From the NCBI GenBank assembly GCA_012103605.1, contig WLWL01000006.1, positions 1-46,071 on the forward strand: a stretch of DNA of 46,071 nucleotides, given 5' to 3'. Shown here in pieces: positions 15,396-23,750 of the stretch; the stretch's first letter is position 1; each line of letters begins with the position of its first letter. Under the pieces are notes generated by a model. It was not told the origin of the DNA. It worked only from the letters and a program-made list of their open reading frames with translations, and ran no database searches. The position numbers and the translations under genes were made by a program. This DNA comes from Candidatus Nanopelagicales bacterium (GTDB lineage Bacteria > Actinomycetota > Actinomycetes > S36-B12).

Positions 15396-16673
15396 GTGAC
15401 CGATTTCGGGTTCGACGTGGTGGCCCGGATGGATGACGATCATTCGCTCCCGAAAAGCCAGCTTGGTCGCAGCGGCGTCATCACTACACCTCACGGTCAG
15501 ATCCGAACTCCCGCGTTCATTCCCGTCGGCACCAAAGCCACGGTGAAAACCGTGTTGCCGGAATCCATGCGCGACCTGGGAGCTCAAGCGGTGCTCGCCA
15601 ACGCCTACCACCTGTACCTGCAGCCCGGTGCGGACATTGTGGAGGCGGCAGGGGGCTTGGGTGCCTTCATGAACTGGCCCGGTCCGACGTTCACCGACAG
15701 TGGCGGGTTTCAGGTGCTCTCGCTCGGCGTCGGATTCAAGAAGGTGCTCGCCATGGACGTCAGCGACCGCACGGTCGACGATGTTGTCGCACCGGGTAAG
15801 GACCGACTCGCTCACGTGGATGACGACGGAGTCACTTTCACCTCGCACCTCGACGGGTCTCGCCACCGCTTCACGGCAGAAGTCTCGATGCAGGTGCAGC
15901 ATGCCCTAGGGGCCGACATCATCTTCGCGTTCGACGAGTGCACCACGCTGATGAACTCCCGCGACTATCAACAGGTGGCGATGCGCAGAACTCTCGAATG
16001 GGCTGAGCGGTGCATCGCGGAGCATCAACAGATCACCGCCGATCGACCGGAGCGGGCTTATCAGGCGCTCTTCGGCGTCATCCAGGGCGCGCAGTACGAG
16101 GACCTGCGCCGTCAGGCCGCTTCAGATATCGCCGCATTGCCGTTCGACGGGTTTGGCATCGGTGGTGCCATAGAGAAAGAGCGCATGGCAGACATCGTGC
16201 GTTGGGTATGCGAGGAATTGCCCGAAGAAAAGCCACGTCACCTTCTGGGCATCGGTGAGCCGCAGGATTTCTTCACGGCTATTGCCTCGGGCGCCGATAC
16301 CTTCGATTGCGTATCGCCGGCGCGGGTCGCGCGAAACGCTGCTCTGTATACCTCGCGCGGGCGCTTCAACGTGACGGCCAGCATCAATCGGCGAACTTTC
16401 GCGCCTATCGAGGAGGGCTGCACCTGTTACACCTGTCAGAACTACACGCGCGCCTATCTCCACCATTCCTTCAAGGCCAAGGAGTCGATCGCGTCAACGC
16501 TCGCCACCATTCACAACCAGCACTTCATCGTGAACCTCGTCGACAACATTCGCGTAGCCATCGAGTCGGGAGATTTTCATGCCTACCGCGAAGAGTTCCT
16601 CGGGGGCTATGCGAATGACGGTTCAGCCGGCAGTCACGCCGGCAGTAGCGCGGGCAGTCAGGCCGACGACTAG
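15396..16673 (+). CDS. tgt: tRNA-guanine transglycosylase
   Basis: A 425-residue zinc enzyme that swaps guanine-34 of GUN-anticodon tRNAs for a 7-deazaguanine base on the way to queuosine. TDSGGFQVLSLG carries the first catalytic Asp, ADTFDCVSPARVARN the nucleophile Asp, and CTCYTCQNYTRAYLHH the zinc site. Two features differ from the E. coli type: an insert of roughly 20 residues after the SGGFQ motif (GFKKVLAMD to DDGVTF), and a base-selectivity loop reading IGGAIEKER instead of GGLAVGE. The C-terminus adds a Gly/Ser/Ala-rich tail. It converges on the queuosine-precursor transporter gene; the two stop codons share CTAG (16670-16673). No preQ1 synthesis genes are in the window. Confidence 0.93.
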   Translation: MTDFGFDVVARMDDDHSLPKSQLGRSGVITTPHGQIRTPAFIPVGTKATVKTVLPESMRDLGAQAVLANAYHLYLQPGADIVEAAGGLGAFMNWPGPTFTDSGGFQVLSLGVGFKKVLAMDVSDRTVDDVVAPGKDRLAHVDDDGVTFTSHLDGSRHRFTAEVSMQVQHALGADIIFAFDECTTLMNSRDYQQVAMRRTLEWAERCIAEHQQITADRPERAYQALFGVIQGAQYEDLRRQAASDIAALPFDGFGIGGAIEKERMADIVRWVCEELPEEKPRHLLGIGEPQDFFTAIASGADTFDCVSPARVARNAALYTSRGRFNVTASINRRTFAPIEEGCTCYTCQNYTRAYLHHSFKAKESIASTLATIHNQHFIVNLVDNIRVAIESGDFHAYREEFLGGYANDGSAGSHAGSSAGSQADD

Positions 16674-17344
16674 GCCGCCGACTCCAACTCGTACGTCGGC
16701 TCACGCTTCTTGACGAAAGCGATGACGCGATAGGTGATCGGCAGGAGCACGATTTCCACCGTGGTCTTGTAGACGAAGCCAACGATCACGTAGGTGGCGA
16801 AGTCGCCGCCGGTGATGACCCCATAGAAGGCGATAGTGCAGAAGACCACGGTGTCCGCGAACTCGCCCACCACGGTAGAGCCCATCAGGCGAGCCCAGAG
16901 TTTCCGCTCTTGCGTCTTGCGCTTGATCCACACCAGCACATACGCGTTGAGAAGTTGACCGACGAGGAAGCCTAGGACGCTGGCCAGCACGATTCGCGGA
17001 ACAAAGCCGAGGACCGCCTCGAAGGCCTCTTGATTTTCCCAACCGTCGGCTGGGGGTGAGATCTGAACCAGATAGAAGGTCACGGCGGCCAACGCACCCA
17101 TGACGAACGCGATGATGATGGCGCGACGGGCCGCCTTCCACCCGTACACCTCCGCGAGTACGTCGCCGACGACGTACACCAGCGGGAAAAGGAAAGCCCC
17201 GCCGTCGGTGATGAGTGGCCCGAAGGCGATGAGCTTGACCGCACCGATGTTGGAGATGAGCAGCAGTGCGACGAAAACCGCCACGAGGGTGGGGTAAAGA
17301 CCCGACTCGACGCGCGCGAAGCGAGGGGATGTGCGCGTCGACAT
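16670..17344 (-). CDS. yhhQ: YhhQ-type queuosine-precursor transporter (VUT family)
   Basis: A 224-residue membrane protein with about six hydrophobic segments, belonging to the vitamin-uptake-transporter family that imports queuosine precursors. Family pieces visible are ISNIGAVKLIAFG, PLVYVVGDVLAEVYG, FLVGQLLNAYVLVWIKRKT and GSTVVGEFADTVVF. It faces tgt, with overlapping stops, which supports a salvage role. The ATG at 17344 is separated by one base from the 3' end of a tRNA-Arg and has no Shine-Dalgarno sequence, so the mRNA probably arises by tRNA 3' processing or from an unseen promoter. Upstream in-frame codons lie inside the tRNA and were rejected. Confidence 0.9.
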   Translation of the reverse strand: MSTRTSPRFARVESGLYPTLVAVFVALLLISNIGAVKLIAFGPLITDGGAFLFPLVYVVGDVLAEVYGWKAARRAIIIAFVMGALAAVTFYLVQISPPADGWENQEAFEAVLGFVPRIVLASVLGFLVGQLLNAYVLVWIKRKTQERKLWARLMGSTVVGEFADTVVFCTIAFYGVITGGDFATYVIVGFVYKTTVEIVLLPITYRVIAFVKKREPTYELESAA

Positions 17345-17345
17345 G

Positions 17346-17418
17346 CGCCCCCGGCAGGATTCGAACCTGCGGCCTTCGGTACCGGAAACCGGCGCTCTAT
17401 CCCCTGAGCTACGGGGGC
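17346..17418 (-). tRNA. tRNA-Arg (anticodon CCG)
   Basis: A 73-nt cloverleaf: acceptor GCCCCCG/CGGGGGC, D-arm GCTC/GAGC, anticodon loop TTCCGGT giving CCG, a T-arm with GGTTCGAATCC, and discriminator G. The first anticodon-stem pair is a C-A mismatch. CCA is not encoded. The 3' end is one base from the yhhQ ATG. Confidence 0.95.
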
Positions 17419-17430
17419 TGGGGGAGCGAC

Positions 17431-17436
17431 AGGTTA
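17431..17436 (-). promoter_or_regulatory. Putative -10 (TAACCT) of tRNA-Arg
   Basis: TAACCT within TGATAACCT on the minus strand lies 12 bases before the tRNA 5' end. No clear -35 is visible. Confidence 0.35.
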
Positions 17437-17453
17437 TCAGCGAACGAGTGCGC

Positions 17454-17459
17454 CATGAT
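17454..17459 (+). promoter_or_regulatory. Putative -10 (CATGAT), leaderless start of YihY-family gene
   Basis: CATGAT lies exactly 6 bases before the GTG at 17466. The first base deviates from TANNNT, but spacing and absence of a Shine-Dalgarno sequence match the window pattern. Confidence 0.35.
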
Positions 17460-17465
17460 GTGCTG

Positions 17466-18419
17466 GTGTCACGGTTGAAGGCGCTTATTGAGTTCGGTCG
17501 CACGGTCCTTCTTCGCTATGCCGCCGTGGGTGGCAGCATCGTGGCGGGGGGCCTGTCGTTCTTCACCTTCTTTGCTCTCGCACCAACCGCGCTGGCCGTT
17601 GGAGCCATCGCCGGTGCCTTCTTGACCACCGATCAGGTGCAATCGGCTATCGAAGGTGTTTTCGATAGAAGCCCGGATACCTTGCAGGCCCTGCAACCGA
17701 CGACGGCGGCCCTGGTGGAACTGGCTGACAAGGGCTCCTCGAGTGCCTTCACCATCACCACCGTCATATCCATCATCGTTGCGGTGTATGTCTCCTCGCG
17801 GGTGGTCTACGGGCTGCGAGCAACATTGACGCGACTGTTCGGTCAGCCCGAACGCATCCACGGAGTCGTCGATCGTGGTATCTCCGCCATCGTGGCGCTC
17901 GGGGGAATGATCGTCGTCGTTGTTCTCTTGCTCGTCCTTCAGTTACTCCCACAGATCTTGGCTGAACTTGGACTATCGGAATTCCTTGGCTTGGTGAGTG
18001 TGCGGGTCGTGAATTGGGTAGCGCTCGCAGTCGTGGCCTATGTGGTGTGCGGTTTGATCATCGCGCTTTTGCCGGACGTACCGACACGAATTCGGATTCG
18101 TTCGTGGGGGGTGCTGTTTGCGACCGTGTGGATGCTGGGCTCGAGCGCGGTCTTCGGTTTGTACACGTCGCTGTCGAACACGGTGGGCGCTGCCGTTGTT
18201 GCTTTCGGTACACCGATCGTGTTGATGCTCTGGTTCTACCTTGTCTTCATGGGAATCTTGATCGGGGCTGCGATCGAAGCTCAGCGGGCAGGTATCGACG
18301 AGCCACCCCGTCCGGCACCAGTCTCGATGCCGTCGTGGCTCGCGGGAGTCTTCGCACCCGTGGCGTCGACGCTCGGTGCCGAATCGAGTGATGGCGTGAA
18401 GACCTCGGACACGGCGTAG
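17466..18419 (+). CDS. YihY/BrkB-family inner membrane protein
   Basis: A 317-residue polytopic membrane protein of the YihY/virulence-factor-BrkB family, whose function is not settled. The first membrane segment contains GGLSFFTFFALAP, a family hallmark; SSRVVYGLRATLTRLFG follows, and the C-terminal part has TPIVLMLWFYLVFMGILIGAAIEAQ in two adjoining pieces (WFYLVFMGILIGA). About six membrane segments can be counted. Codons upstream of 17466 read through the complement of the tRNA gene, giving the familiar spurious peptide RQDSNLRPS, so GTG 17466 is preferred. It is divergent from the tRNA-Arg. Confidence 0.85.
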   Translation: MSRLKALIEFGRTVLLRYAAVGGSIVAGGLSFFTFFALAPTALAVGAIAGAFLTTDQVQSAIEGVFDRSPDTLQALQPTTAALVELADKGSSSAFTITTVISIIVAVYVSSRVVYGLRATLTRLFGQPERIHGVVDRGISAIVALGGMIVVVVLLLVLQLLPQILAELGLSEFLGLVSVRVVNWVALAVVAYVVCGLIIALLPDVPTRIRIRSWGVLFATVWMLGSSAVFGLYTSLSNTVGAAVVAFGTPIVLMLWFYLVFMGILIGAAIEAQRAGIDEPPRPAPVSMPSWLAGVFAPVASTLGAESSDGVKTSDTA

Positions 18420-18462
18420 GGCGAACTCCGCTGTTGCGACGCGGTCGACGTCGACGTGCCCG

Positions 18463-18765
18463 TCAGGAGGAGAACCAGCGCGGGGGCCCGGCGACCAGGC
18501 CGGTCACCAGCGATCCGAGTGCGGCGCCGACTCCGCAAGAGAAGGAGCCGACAAAGGGCATGAGGAGTCCGAAGAACCATCCGGCGGCGCCGAAGACGAG
18601 GCTGGCGCCGACAGCGAAAGCAACCCGGCCGCCGGCGGTGGACCGTCCCGCCGACTCAACCGCCTTCGACCTTGCCGGCTCGACATCCGAGGATCCGTGG
18701 GAAGTGCCTCCGGAATTGACCGCGTTCACCTCGCGTAAAAGGCGCTCAATGTCGTCGTCGGCCAT
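18463..18765 (-). CDS. Small membrane protein, unknown function
   Basis: A 100-residue protein, not recognised. The N-terminus MADDDIERLLREVNAVNSG is an acidic soluble helix; a Ser-rich linker follows; two hydrophobic segments lie at about 47-68 and 72-92, rich in Gly, forming a probable membrane hairpin. The coding strand is supported by its CACACT-N6-ATG start and by conventional composition. It lies downstream of cspA on the same strand, but a strong hairpin separates them, so it is probably transcribed on its own. Confidence 0.6.
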   Translation of the reverse strand: MADDDIERLLREVNAVNSGGTSHGSSDVEPARSKAVESAGRSTAGGRVAFAVGASLVFGAAGWFFGLLMPFVGSFSCGVGAALGSLVTGLVAGPPRWFSS

Positions 18766-18771
18766 GTTGTC

Positions 18772-18777
18772 AGTGTG
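18772..18777 (-). promoter_or_regulatory. Putative -10 (CACACT) of small membrane protein gene
   Basis: CACACT on the minus strand lies exactly 6 bases before the ATG at 18765. First base deviates from TANNNT. Confidence 0.35.
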
Positions 18778-18797
18778 CCGGACGAGACGCTGACAAG

Positions 18798-18835
18798 CAT
18801 CGAGGGCCCCACCATGATCGGTGGGGCCCTCGATG
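18798..18835 (-). terminator. 16-bp perfect hairpin downstream of cspA
   Basis: Positions 18798-18813 pair perfectly with 18820-18835 around a 6-base loop, 19 bases after the cspA stop. CTTGTC follows on the minus strand, so it lacks a good T-tract, but stem strength and place support a terminator or 3' stabiliser. Confidence 0.7.
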
Positions 18836-18854
18836 AGAAGTCGACGAGATGTCG

Positions 18855-19058
18855 CTACGAGGGGCGAACCTTGTCTGCCTGCGGACCCTTGGGTCCTTGG
18901 GTGATGTCGAATTCGACGACCTGGTTCTCCTCGAGCGAGCGATAGCCGTCAGCCTCGATCGCCGAGTAGTGGACGAACACATCCGGTCCGCCGTCGGCCT
19001 GGGCGATGAAGCCGTAGCCTTTTTCTGAGTTGAACCACTTCACGGTTCCTTGAGCCAT
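18855..19058 (-). CDS. cspA: Cold-shock protein
   Basis: A 67-residue CspA-family RNA chaperone, full family length. RNP1 is KGYGFIAQ (about 14-21) and RNP2 is VFVHYSAI (about 27-34); [10 protein letters not shown] is the canonical first strand. The ATG at 19058 has AAGGAGAA 8 bases upstream. The long leader between this start and the argS promoter (about 190 bases in all) fits the known regulation of csp mRNAs through their 5' UTR, which here is inference. Downstream ends in a 16-bp hairpin. Confidence 0.97.
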   Translation of the reverse strand: MAQGTVKWFNSEKGYGFIAQADGGPDVFVHYSAIEADGYRSLEENQVVEFDITQGPKGPQADKVRPS

Positions 19059-19066
19059 GTTGCACA

Positions 19067-19074
19067 TTCTCCTT
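19067..19074 (-). promoter_or_regulatory. Strong ribosome binding site of cspA
   Basis: AAGGAGAA on the minus strand, 8 bases before ATG 19058. It stands out in a window where most first genes lack a Shine-Dalgarno site and fixes the start over the upstream in-frame codon at 19097. Confidence 0.8.
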
Positions 19075-19247
19075 GCACGAAGTTTCGCGCCGGACACCTC
19101 GCCCGCCGCGGGCTAGCCGTTCAAACCTTCGTCCGGAATCTGTGCGCGTGCTCAGAAACTGCAACGCTGCCTGGCTGGCGGCGCGGTATGAACAATGGTG
19201 CTGATCGGGCCTTGCCTACCGTGAGCATAACCACACCGCTGCGTCGC

Positions 19248-19253
19248 TACGCT
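19248..19253 (+). promoter_or_regulatory. Putative -10 (TACGCT), leaderless start of argS
   Basis: TACGCT lies exactly 6 bases before the GTG at 19260; no Shine-Dalgarno site. The cspA-argS gap (201 bases) otherwise holds the cspA leader and its unresolved promoter. Confidence 0.5.
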
Positions 19254-19259
19254 CGCGCG

Positions 19260-20924
19260 GTGACCATCGACGAGTTGCGGGTAGCAATAGCCGGGTCACT
19301 AAATGTCGCCTTGGACGGTCTTGGCTCAGGCGATGTGGATGCCTCCGACGTCGAGATCGTGATCGAGCGCCCCAAGAGTCGTGAGCATGGAGACTACGCC
19401 ACGAACGTGGCGATGGTGCTGGCCAAGCGGGTGCAACGTCCACCGCGGGAGATAGCCGAGGCGTTGGCGTCTGAGCTGGGTGACTACGCGGGAATCGCTC
19501 AGGTGGACGTCGCTGGGCCCGGCTTCGTGAACATCACTCTGGAGGCCGCTTCCCACGCGGAAGTTGCCCGCAGGATCGTGGAGGCGGGACCTGATTACGG
19601 GGTGGGGGAAGCCCTCGCTGGCACAAAGGTCAACGTCGAATTCATCTCCGCGAACCCGACGGGACCGCTTCACCTCGGGCACACGCGGTGGGCCGCCGTG
19701 GGTGATGCGATCGCGCGGGTCCTTCGCGCAGCCGGTGCGGACGTCGCTCGCGAGTTCTACATCAACGATCGCGGCGTGCAGATGGATATGTTCGGCGCGT
19801 CGGTGATGGCCAGCGCTCATGGCGAACCCGTACCGGAAGACGGGTACCACGGTGGCTACGTGGTCGATCTCGCCGCGGCGATCGTCGCGGAGGATCCGGA
19901 CATCCTTTCCCTGCCGCGCGATGATCAACTCGTCGCTTTTCGTGAAGCTGCCTATGCCCGACAGTTGCGACAGCAGCAGCAGGTTCTTGATCTCTTCCGG
20001 ACGCACTTCGATGTGTGGGCGTCAGAACGGGAGCTGCACGGGTCGGCCGCAGTGGAGCGGGGGCTGGAGCGACTACGGGAACAAGGCCATGTCTTCGAGG
20101 AGGATGGCGCCGTCTGGCTGCGCACCACCGATTTTGGTGACGACAAGGATCGCGTGCTCGTCAAGGCCGACGGCGAGTACACCTATTTCGCCTCGGATAC
20201 CGCCTATTACGTCGACAAGCGCGCCCGCGGTTTCGACGTGAACATCTACCTTCTTGGTGCCGATCACCACGGATACGTCAATCGCTTGCGCGCGGTGGCC
20301 GCGTGCGCGGGAGACGACATGGATGCCCAAATCGAGGTCCTCATCGGCCAACTCGTGAAGATCACGCGTGGCGGACTCGAGGTCAAGTTGTCCAAACGCG
20401 CGGGCAACATCGTCACCCTGGAGGAGTTGGTCGAGGAAGTGGGTGTGGACGCCGCCCGCTACACGCTCATCCGCTACCCGGCAGATTCCCCATTAACCCT
20501 CGATCTGGAAACGATCACCCGACAAACCAACGACAACCCGGTCTTCTACGTTCAGTACGCACATGCGCGGATTTCCTCTGTCTTGAGAAATGCCCGAGAA
20601 CTGGGCATCGACTGGCGTGAAGCGGAATTCGACCCTGGATTCCTGACGCATGAGCGGGAAATCGAACTCCTCGGCCGTTTGGCGGAATATCCGCGGATCG
20701 TGGCCAGCGCTGCTGAATTACGCGAACCCCACAGGGTGGCGCGCTATCTGGAAGAGATGGCCGCCGACTATCACCGGTTCTATGACGTGTGTTGGGTGCT
20801 GCCCCGGGGAGAGGAAGACGTCCAGCCGCTTCACATATCTCGACTGTGGTTGTGTGCGGCGGCTCGTCAAGTGCTGGCCAATGGGCTGGATCTGCTTGGA
20901 GTCAGCGCCCCCGAGCGCATGTAG
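19260..20924 (+). CDS. argS: Arginyl-tRNA synthetase
   Basis: A 554-residue class I synthetase that charges tRNA-Arg. The HIGH-type motif appears as GPLHLGHTRWAAVGDA, preceded by FISANPT; the second signature region reads VKLSKRAGNIVTLEELV, and DALUT-type C-terminal anticodon-binding sequence with YAHARISSVLRNA follows. GTG 19260 begins VTIDELRVAIAG, the normal start of the N-terminal additional domain; longer in-frame extension to 19050 would run through the promoter and cspA control region. It heads the conserved argS-lysA-hom-thrC-thrB-rho run. A tRNA-Arg lies 1.8 kb upstream by chance or history; no control link is visible. Confidence 0.97.
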   Translation: MTIDELRVAIAGSLNVALDGLGSGDVDASDVEIVIERPKSREHGDYATNVAMVLAKRVQRPPREIAEALASELGDYAGIAQVDVAGPGFVNITLEAASHAEVARRIVEAGPDYGVGEALAGTKVNVEFISANPTGPLHLGHTRWAAVGDAIARVLRAAGADVAREFYINDRGVQMDMFGASVMASAHGEPVPEDGYHGGYVVDLAAAIVAEDPDILSLPRDDQLVAFREAAYARQLRQQQQVLDLFRTHFDVWASERELHGSAAVERGLERLREQGHVFEEDGAVWLRTTDFGDDKDRVLVKADGEYTYFASDTAYYVDKRARGFDVNIYLLGADHHGYVNRLRAVAACAGDDMDAQIEVLIGQLVKITRGGLEVKLSKRAGNIVTLEELVEEVGVDAARYTLIRYPADSPLTLDLETITRQTNDNPVFYVQYAHARISSVLRNARELGIDWREAEFDPGFLTHEREIELLGRLAEYPRIVASAAELREPHRVARYLEEMAADYHRFYDVCWVLPRGEEDVQPLHISRLWLCAAARQVLANGLDLLGVSAPERM

Positions 20925-20957
20925 CGCAGGCGTCGGAGCGGGCGGGGCGCGCTGCCC

Positions 20958-20963
20958 TAGCCT
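20958..20963 (+). promoter_or_regulatory. Putative -10 (TAGCCT), leaderless start of lysA
   Basis: TAGCCT lies exactly 6 bases before the ATG at 20970 in the 45-base argS-lysA gap. It suggests lysA can be transcribed apart from argS. Confidence 0.5.
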
Positions 20964-20969
20964 TGACCA

Positions 20970-22385
20970 ATGCGCGCGCATCCGGCAGGACCCCGGCACG
21001 GTGACCTCGTCACCGACCCCGGGGCGATGGTCGCGGCCCCCACGGCCGAAGCGGTCGACGCTCTGGCCGAATCGGTGTGGCCCCGTCACTGTTCTCGCGG
21101 CGCCGATGGCGCCATGACGATCGGTGGGGTCGATGTCCGGGAAATCGCCGCCGATCACGGTTCGCCGGTGTACGTCCTCGACGAAGTGGACCTGCGGTCG
21201 CGGGCCCGCGAATACGCGTCGGCGTACCGCCAGGCGGGAGCGTCGCGGGTCTATTACGCGGCCAAGGCCTTCTTGTCGGTGGCCGTTGCCCGGTGGGTGT
21301 TCGAGGAAGGCCTCGGCATAGACGTAGCCAGTGGCGGGGAACTCGCCGTTGCGGTCCGCGCAGGCGTCCCGGGCGATGCCCTGCTGATGCACGGCAACAA
21401 CAAGTCGATGGCGGAGATCACGGCGGCCATTGAGTACGGCGTTGGTCGCATCGTCGTGGACTCTTTCGAGGAGATCGCACGGGTCGCCAGCGCCGCCGCC
21501 GACGCGGGAGTCGTCCAACCGGTGATGGTGCGCGCGACGGTGGGCGTCGAAGCACACACGCACGAATTCATCGCCACCGCTCACGAAGACCAGAAGTTCG
21601 GTCTGTCAGCGGAAACGGGCGCTGCGGAAGAGGCTGTTCGCAGAATCGCGAAGTTGCCGAGCCTCTCGCTGGTGGGTCTGCACTCGCACATCGGCTCTCA
21701 GATTTTCGACTCGTCCGGGTTCGAGGTGGCCGCGGGTCGGATCGTCGCGCTCGCCCAGCGACTCCACGAGGAACAAGGAATCGACATCGCCGAACTCAAC
21801 CTCGGGGGCGGCATGGGTATCGCGTACGTAGACAGCGACGATCCGATCAAGGTCGCGGACATGGCAGCGCAGATCGGGCGGATAGTGTCGCGAGCGTGCG
21901 CCGATGCGGGAATCGACGAGCCGACGTTGGCTTTCGAGCCCGGCCGGGCGATCGTCGGGCCGGCGGGCATAACCCTCTACGAAGTCGGGACGATTAAGCC
22001 GGTAGAACTTGATAGCGGTGTCGTCCGCACCTACGTATCTGTCGACGGCGGCATGAGCGACAACATCAGAACCGCCCTTTACGGCGCCGAATACAGCGTC
22101 CGACTCGCCTCTCGCTCCTCCTCGGCTCCGCCGATGTTGTGCCGGGTCGTGGGCAAGCATTGCGAGTCTGGTGATGTGGTCGTTCGTGATGCATGGCTTC
22201 CCGAAGACCTGGCTCCCGGCGACCTGCTGGCTGTCGCGGCCACGGGTGCCTACTGCCGGTCCATGGCGTCGAACTACAACTACCTCACTCGCCCGGGGGT
22301 GGTCGGGGTTCGCGACGGCGCAGCATCGACGATCATCCGTCGTGAAACGATGGACGATCTGCTCGGTCTTGATACGCACGCATGA
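20970..22385 (+). CDS. lysA: Diaminopimelate decarboxylase
   Basis: A 471-residue PLP enzyme converting meso-diaminopimelate to L-lysine in the last step of the pathway. The PLP Lys99 lies in VYYAAKAFLS; HSHIGSQI, LNLGGGMGIAY, FEPGRAIVGPAG and KHCESGD (substrate-site Cys) are all present, as is the C-terminal GAYCRSMASNYNYL with the active-site Tyr. The start at 20970 adds about 45 residues before the fold, longer than in some relatives but usual in actinobacteria, and is backed by the -10 placement. hom follows 63 bases on. Confidence 0.96.
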   Translation: MRAHPAGPRHGDLVTDPGAMVAAPTAEAVDALAESVWPRHCSRGADGAMTIGGVDVREIAADHGSPVYVLDEVDLRSRAREYASAYRQAGASRVYYAAKAFLSVAVARWVFEEGLGIDVASGGELAVAVRAGVPGDALLMHGNNKSMAEITAAIEYGVGRIVVDSFEEIARVASAAADAGVVQPVMVRATVGVEAHTHEFIATAHEDQKFGLSAETGAAEEAVRRIAKLPSLSLVGLHSHIGSQIFDSSGFEVAAGRIVALAQRLHEEQGIDIAELNLGGGMGIAYVDSDDPIKVADMAAQIGRIVSRACADAGIDEPTLAFEPGRAIVGPAGITLYEVGTIKPVELDSGVVRTYVSVDGGMSDNIRTALYGAEYSVRLASRSSSAPPMLCRVVGKHCESGDVVVRDAWLPEDLAPGDLLAVAATGAYCRSMASNYNYLTRPGVVGVRDGAASTIIRRETMDDLLGLDTHA

Positions 22386-22448
22386 CCGGGGCGACGGCGA
22401 GCCGAATGCAGACGACGAATACGAGCACGAGGGAGACAGGGAGCGGTC

Positions 22449-23750
22449 ATGGCACGTGAAGAGGTAACGGTTGCCCTCCTCGGGGGCGGAACCGTCGGCA
22501 CCTCGGTCGTGGAGCTGCTCACCGAGCACGCCGAGGATTTTCGCGAACGCGTCGGAGTGCCGGTGCGGCTCACGGCGGTTGCCGTTCGGGACGCCAGCAA
22601 GGCTCGGCCGGGTATTCCTGCTGATCTGATCACCGACGACGCCGTCGCCGTCGCGTCATCCGGGGTCGACATCGTTGTCGAGCTCATGGGGGGAATAGAG
22701 CCTGCGCGCGAATGCATCCTTGCGGCTATGGCGGCGGGTTCGAGCGTCGTGACCGCGAATAAGGCGCTGCTTGCCGAAGACGGTGCCCGTCTGTTCAAAG
22801 CGGCTGAGCAACACGAGGTCGATTTGTCTTTCGAAGCCTCGGTTGCGGGAGCTATTCCACTGTTGCGCCCCTTGCGAGAGTCACTGGCTGGTGATCGTGT
22901 CCGCAAGGTCATGGGCATCGTCAACGGCACTACCAACTTCATGCTCACCAAGATGGACGAGGAGGGCGTGGAGTACGCCGACGTTTTCGCCGAGGCCGAT
23001 GCCCTTGGCTACTTGGAATCCGATCCGTCGCTGGATGTGGACGGCCATGACGCCGCGGCGAAGGCCGCGATCCTGGCCGAGTTGGCCTTCCATACGCGGG
23101 TGACGTTGGCTGATGTGCACGTCGAGGGGATCGCCGATGTGACGGCCGACGATATGGCGGCCGCGCGGGATATGGGCTTTGTGATCAAGTTGCTCGCCAT
23201 CGCCGAGAAGATCGATGACTCCGAAGACTCTGGCGTGATCGTCCGAGTGCACCCGACCATGCTGCCGCGTACCCATCCACTGGCCGCGGTCCGTGAATCG
23301 TTCAACGCGGTTTTCGTCGAAGCAGACGCGGCCGGTCAGCTGATGTTCTATGGGCGCGGTGCCGGCGGCCACCCCACCGCGAGTGCCGTGCTCGGGGACC
23401 TCGTTGCTGCCGCGCGGAACCGGGTGAGCGGCAGTCGGGGGCCGGGGGAGAGTACGTACACGGCACTGCCCGTGCTGCCCATCGGGCGCGCTTACACCGA
23501 GTATTACGTGAACCTCGATGTCGCCGACCGTCCCGGTGTCCTCGCCAGTGTCGCGACTGCCTTCGCCGAGAACGGCGTGAGCATCCAGGTGGTCCACCAA
23601 GAGGGTCACGGTGACGATGCCGGGCTTGTCGTTCGCACGCATCTGGCCACGGATGCTGCACTCCAGGCGACCGTCGAGCAGTTGCGTGGACTGGACACGG
23701 TGCGCCGCGTTGTCGGTGTGATGCGCGTCGAGGGAGACGAGCAGCCGTGA
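22449..23750 (+). CDS. hom: Homoserine dehydrogenase
   Basis: A 433-residue enzyme reducing aspartate semialdehyde to homoserine, the branch point to threonine and methionine. The NAD(P) motif [11 protein letters not shown] opens the protein; [14 protein letters not shown] and [21 protein letters not shown] form the substrate and catalytic region. A C-terminal ACT domain (about 350-430, from [18 protein letters not shown]) suggests feedback control by threonine, as in other actinobacteria. AGGGAG lies 6 bases before the ATG. The stop overlaps thrC by 4 bases (GTGA). Confidence 0.97.
   Translation: MAREEVTVALLGGGTVGTSVVELLTEHAEDFRERVGVPVRLTAVAVRDASKARPGIPADLITDDAVAVASSGVDIVVELMGGIEPARECILAAMAAGSSVVTANKALLAEDGARLFKAAEQHEVDLSFEASVAGAIPLLRPLRESLAGDRVRKVMGIVNGTTNFMLTKMDEEGVEYADVFAEADALGYLESDPSLDVDGHDAAAKAAILAELAFHTRVTLADVHVEGIADVTADDMAAARDMGFVIKLLAIAEKIDDSEDSGVIVRVHPTMLPRTHPLAAVRESFNAVFVEADAAGQLMFYGRGAGGHPTASAVLGDLVAAARNRVSGSRGPGESTYTALPVLPIGRAYTEYYVNLDVADRPGVLASVATAFAENGVSIQVVHQEGHGDDAGLVVRTHLATDAALQATVEQLRGLDTVRRVVGVMRVEGDEQP

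Noticed and set aside
17331-17465. N-terminal extension of the YihY-family protein
   Set aside because: It translates the complement of the tRNA-Arg gene (RQDSNLRPS), a well-known annotation artefact.
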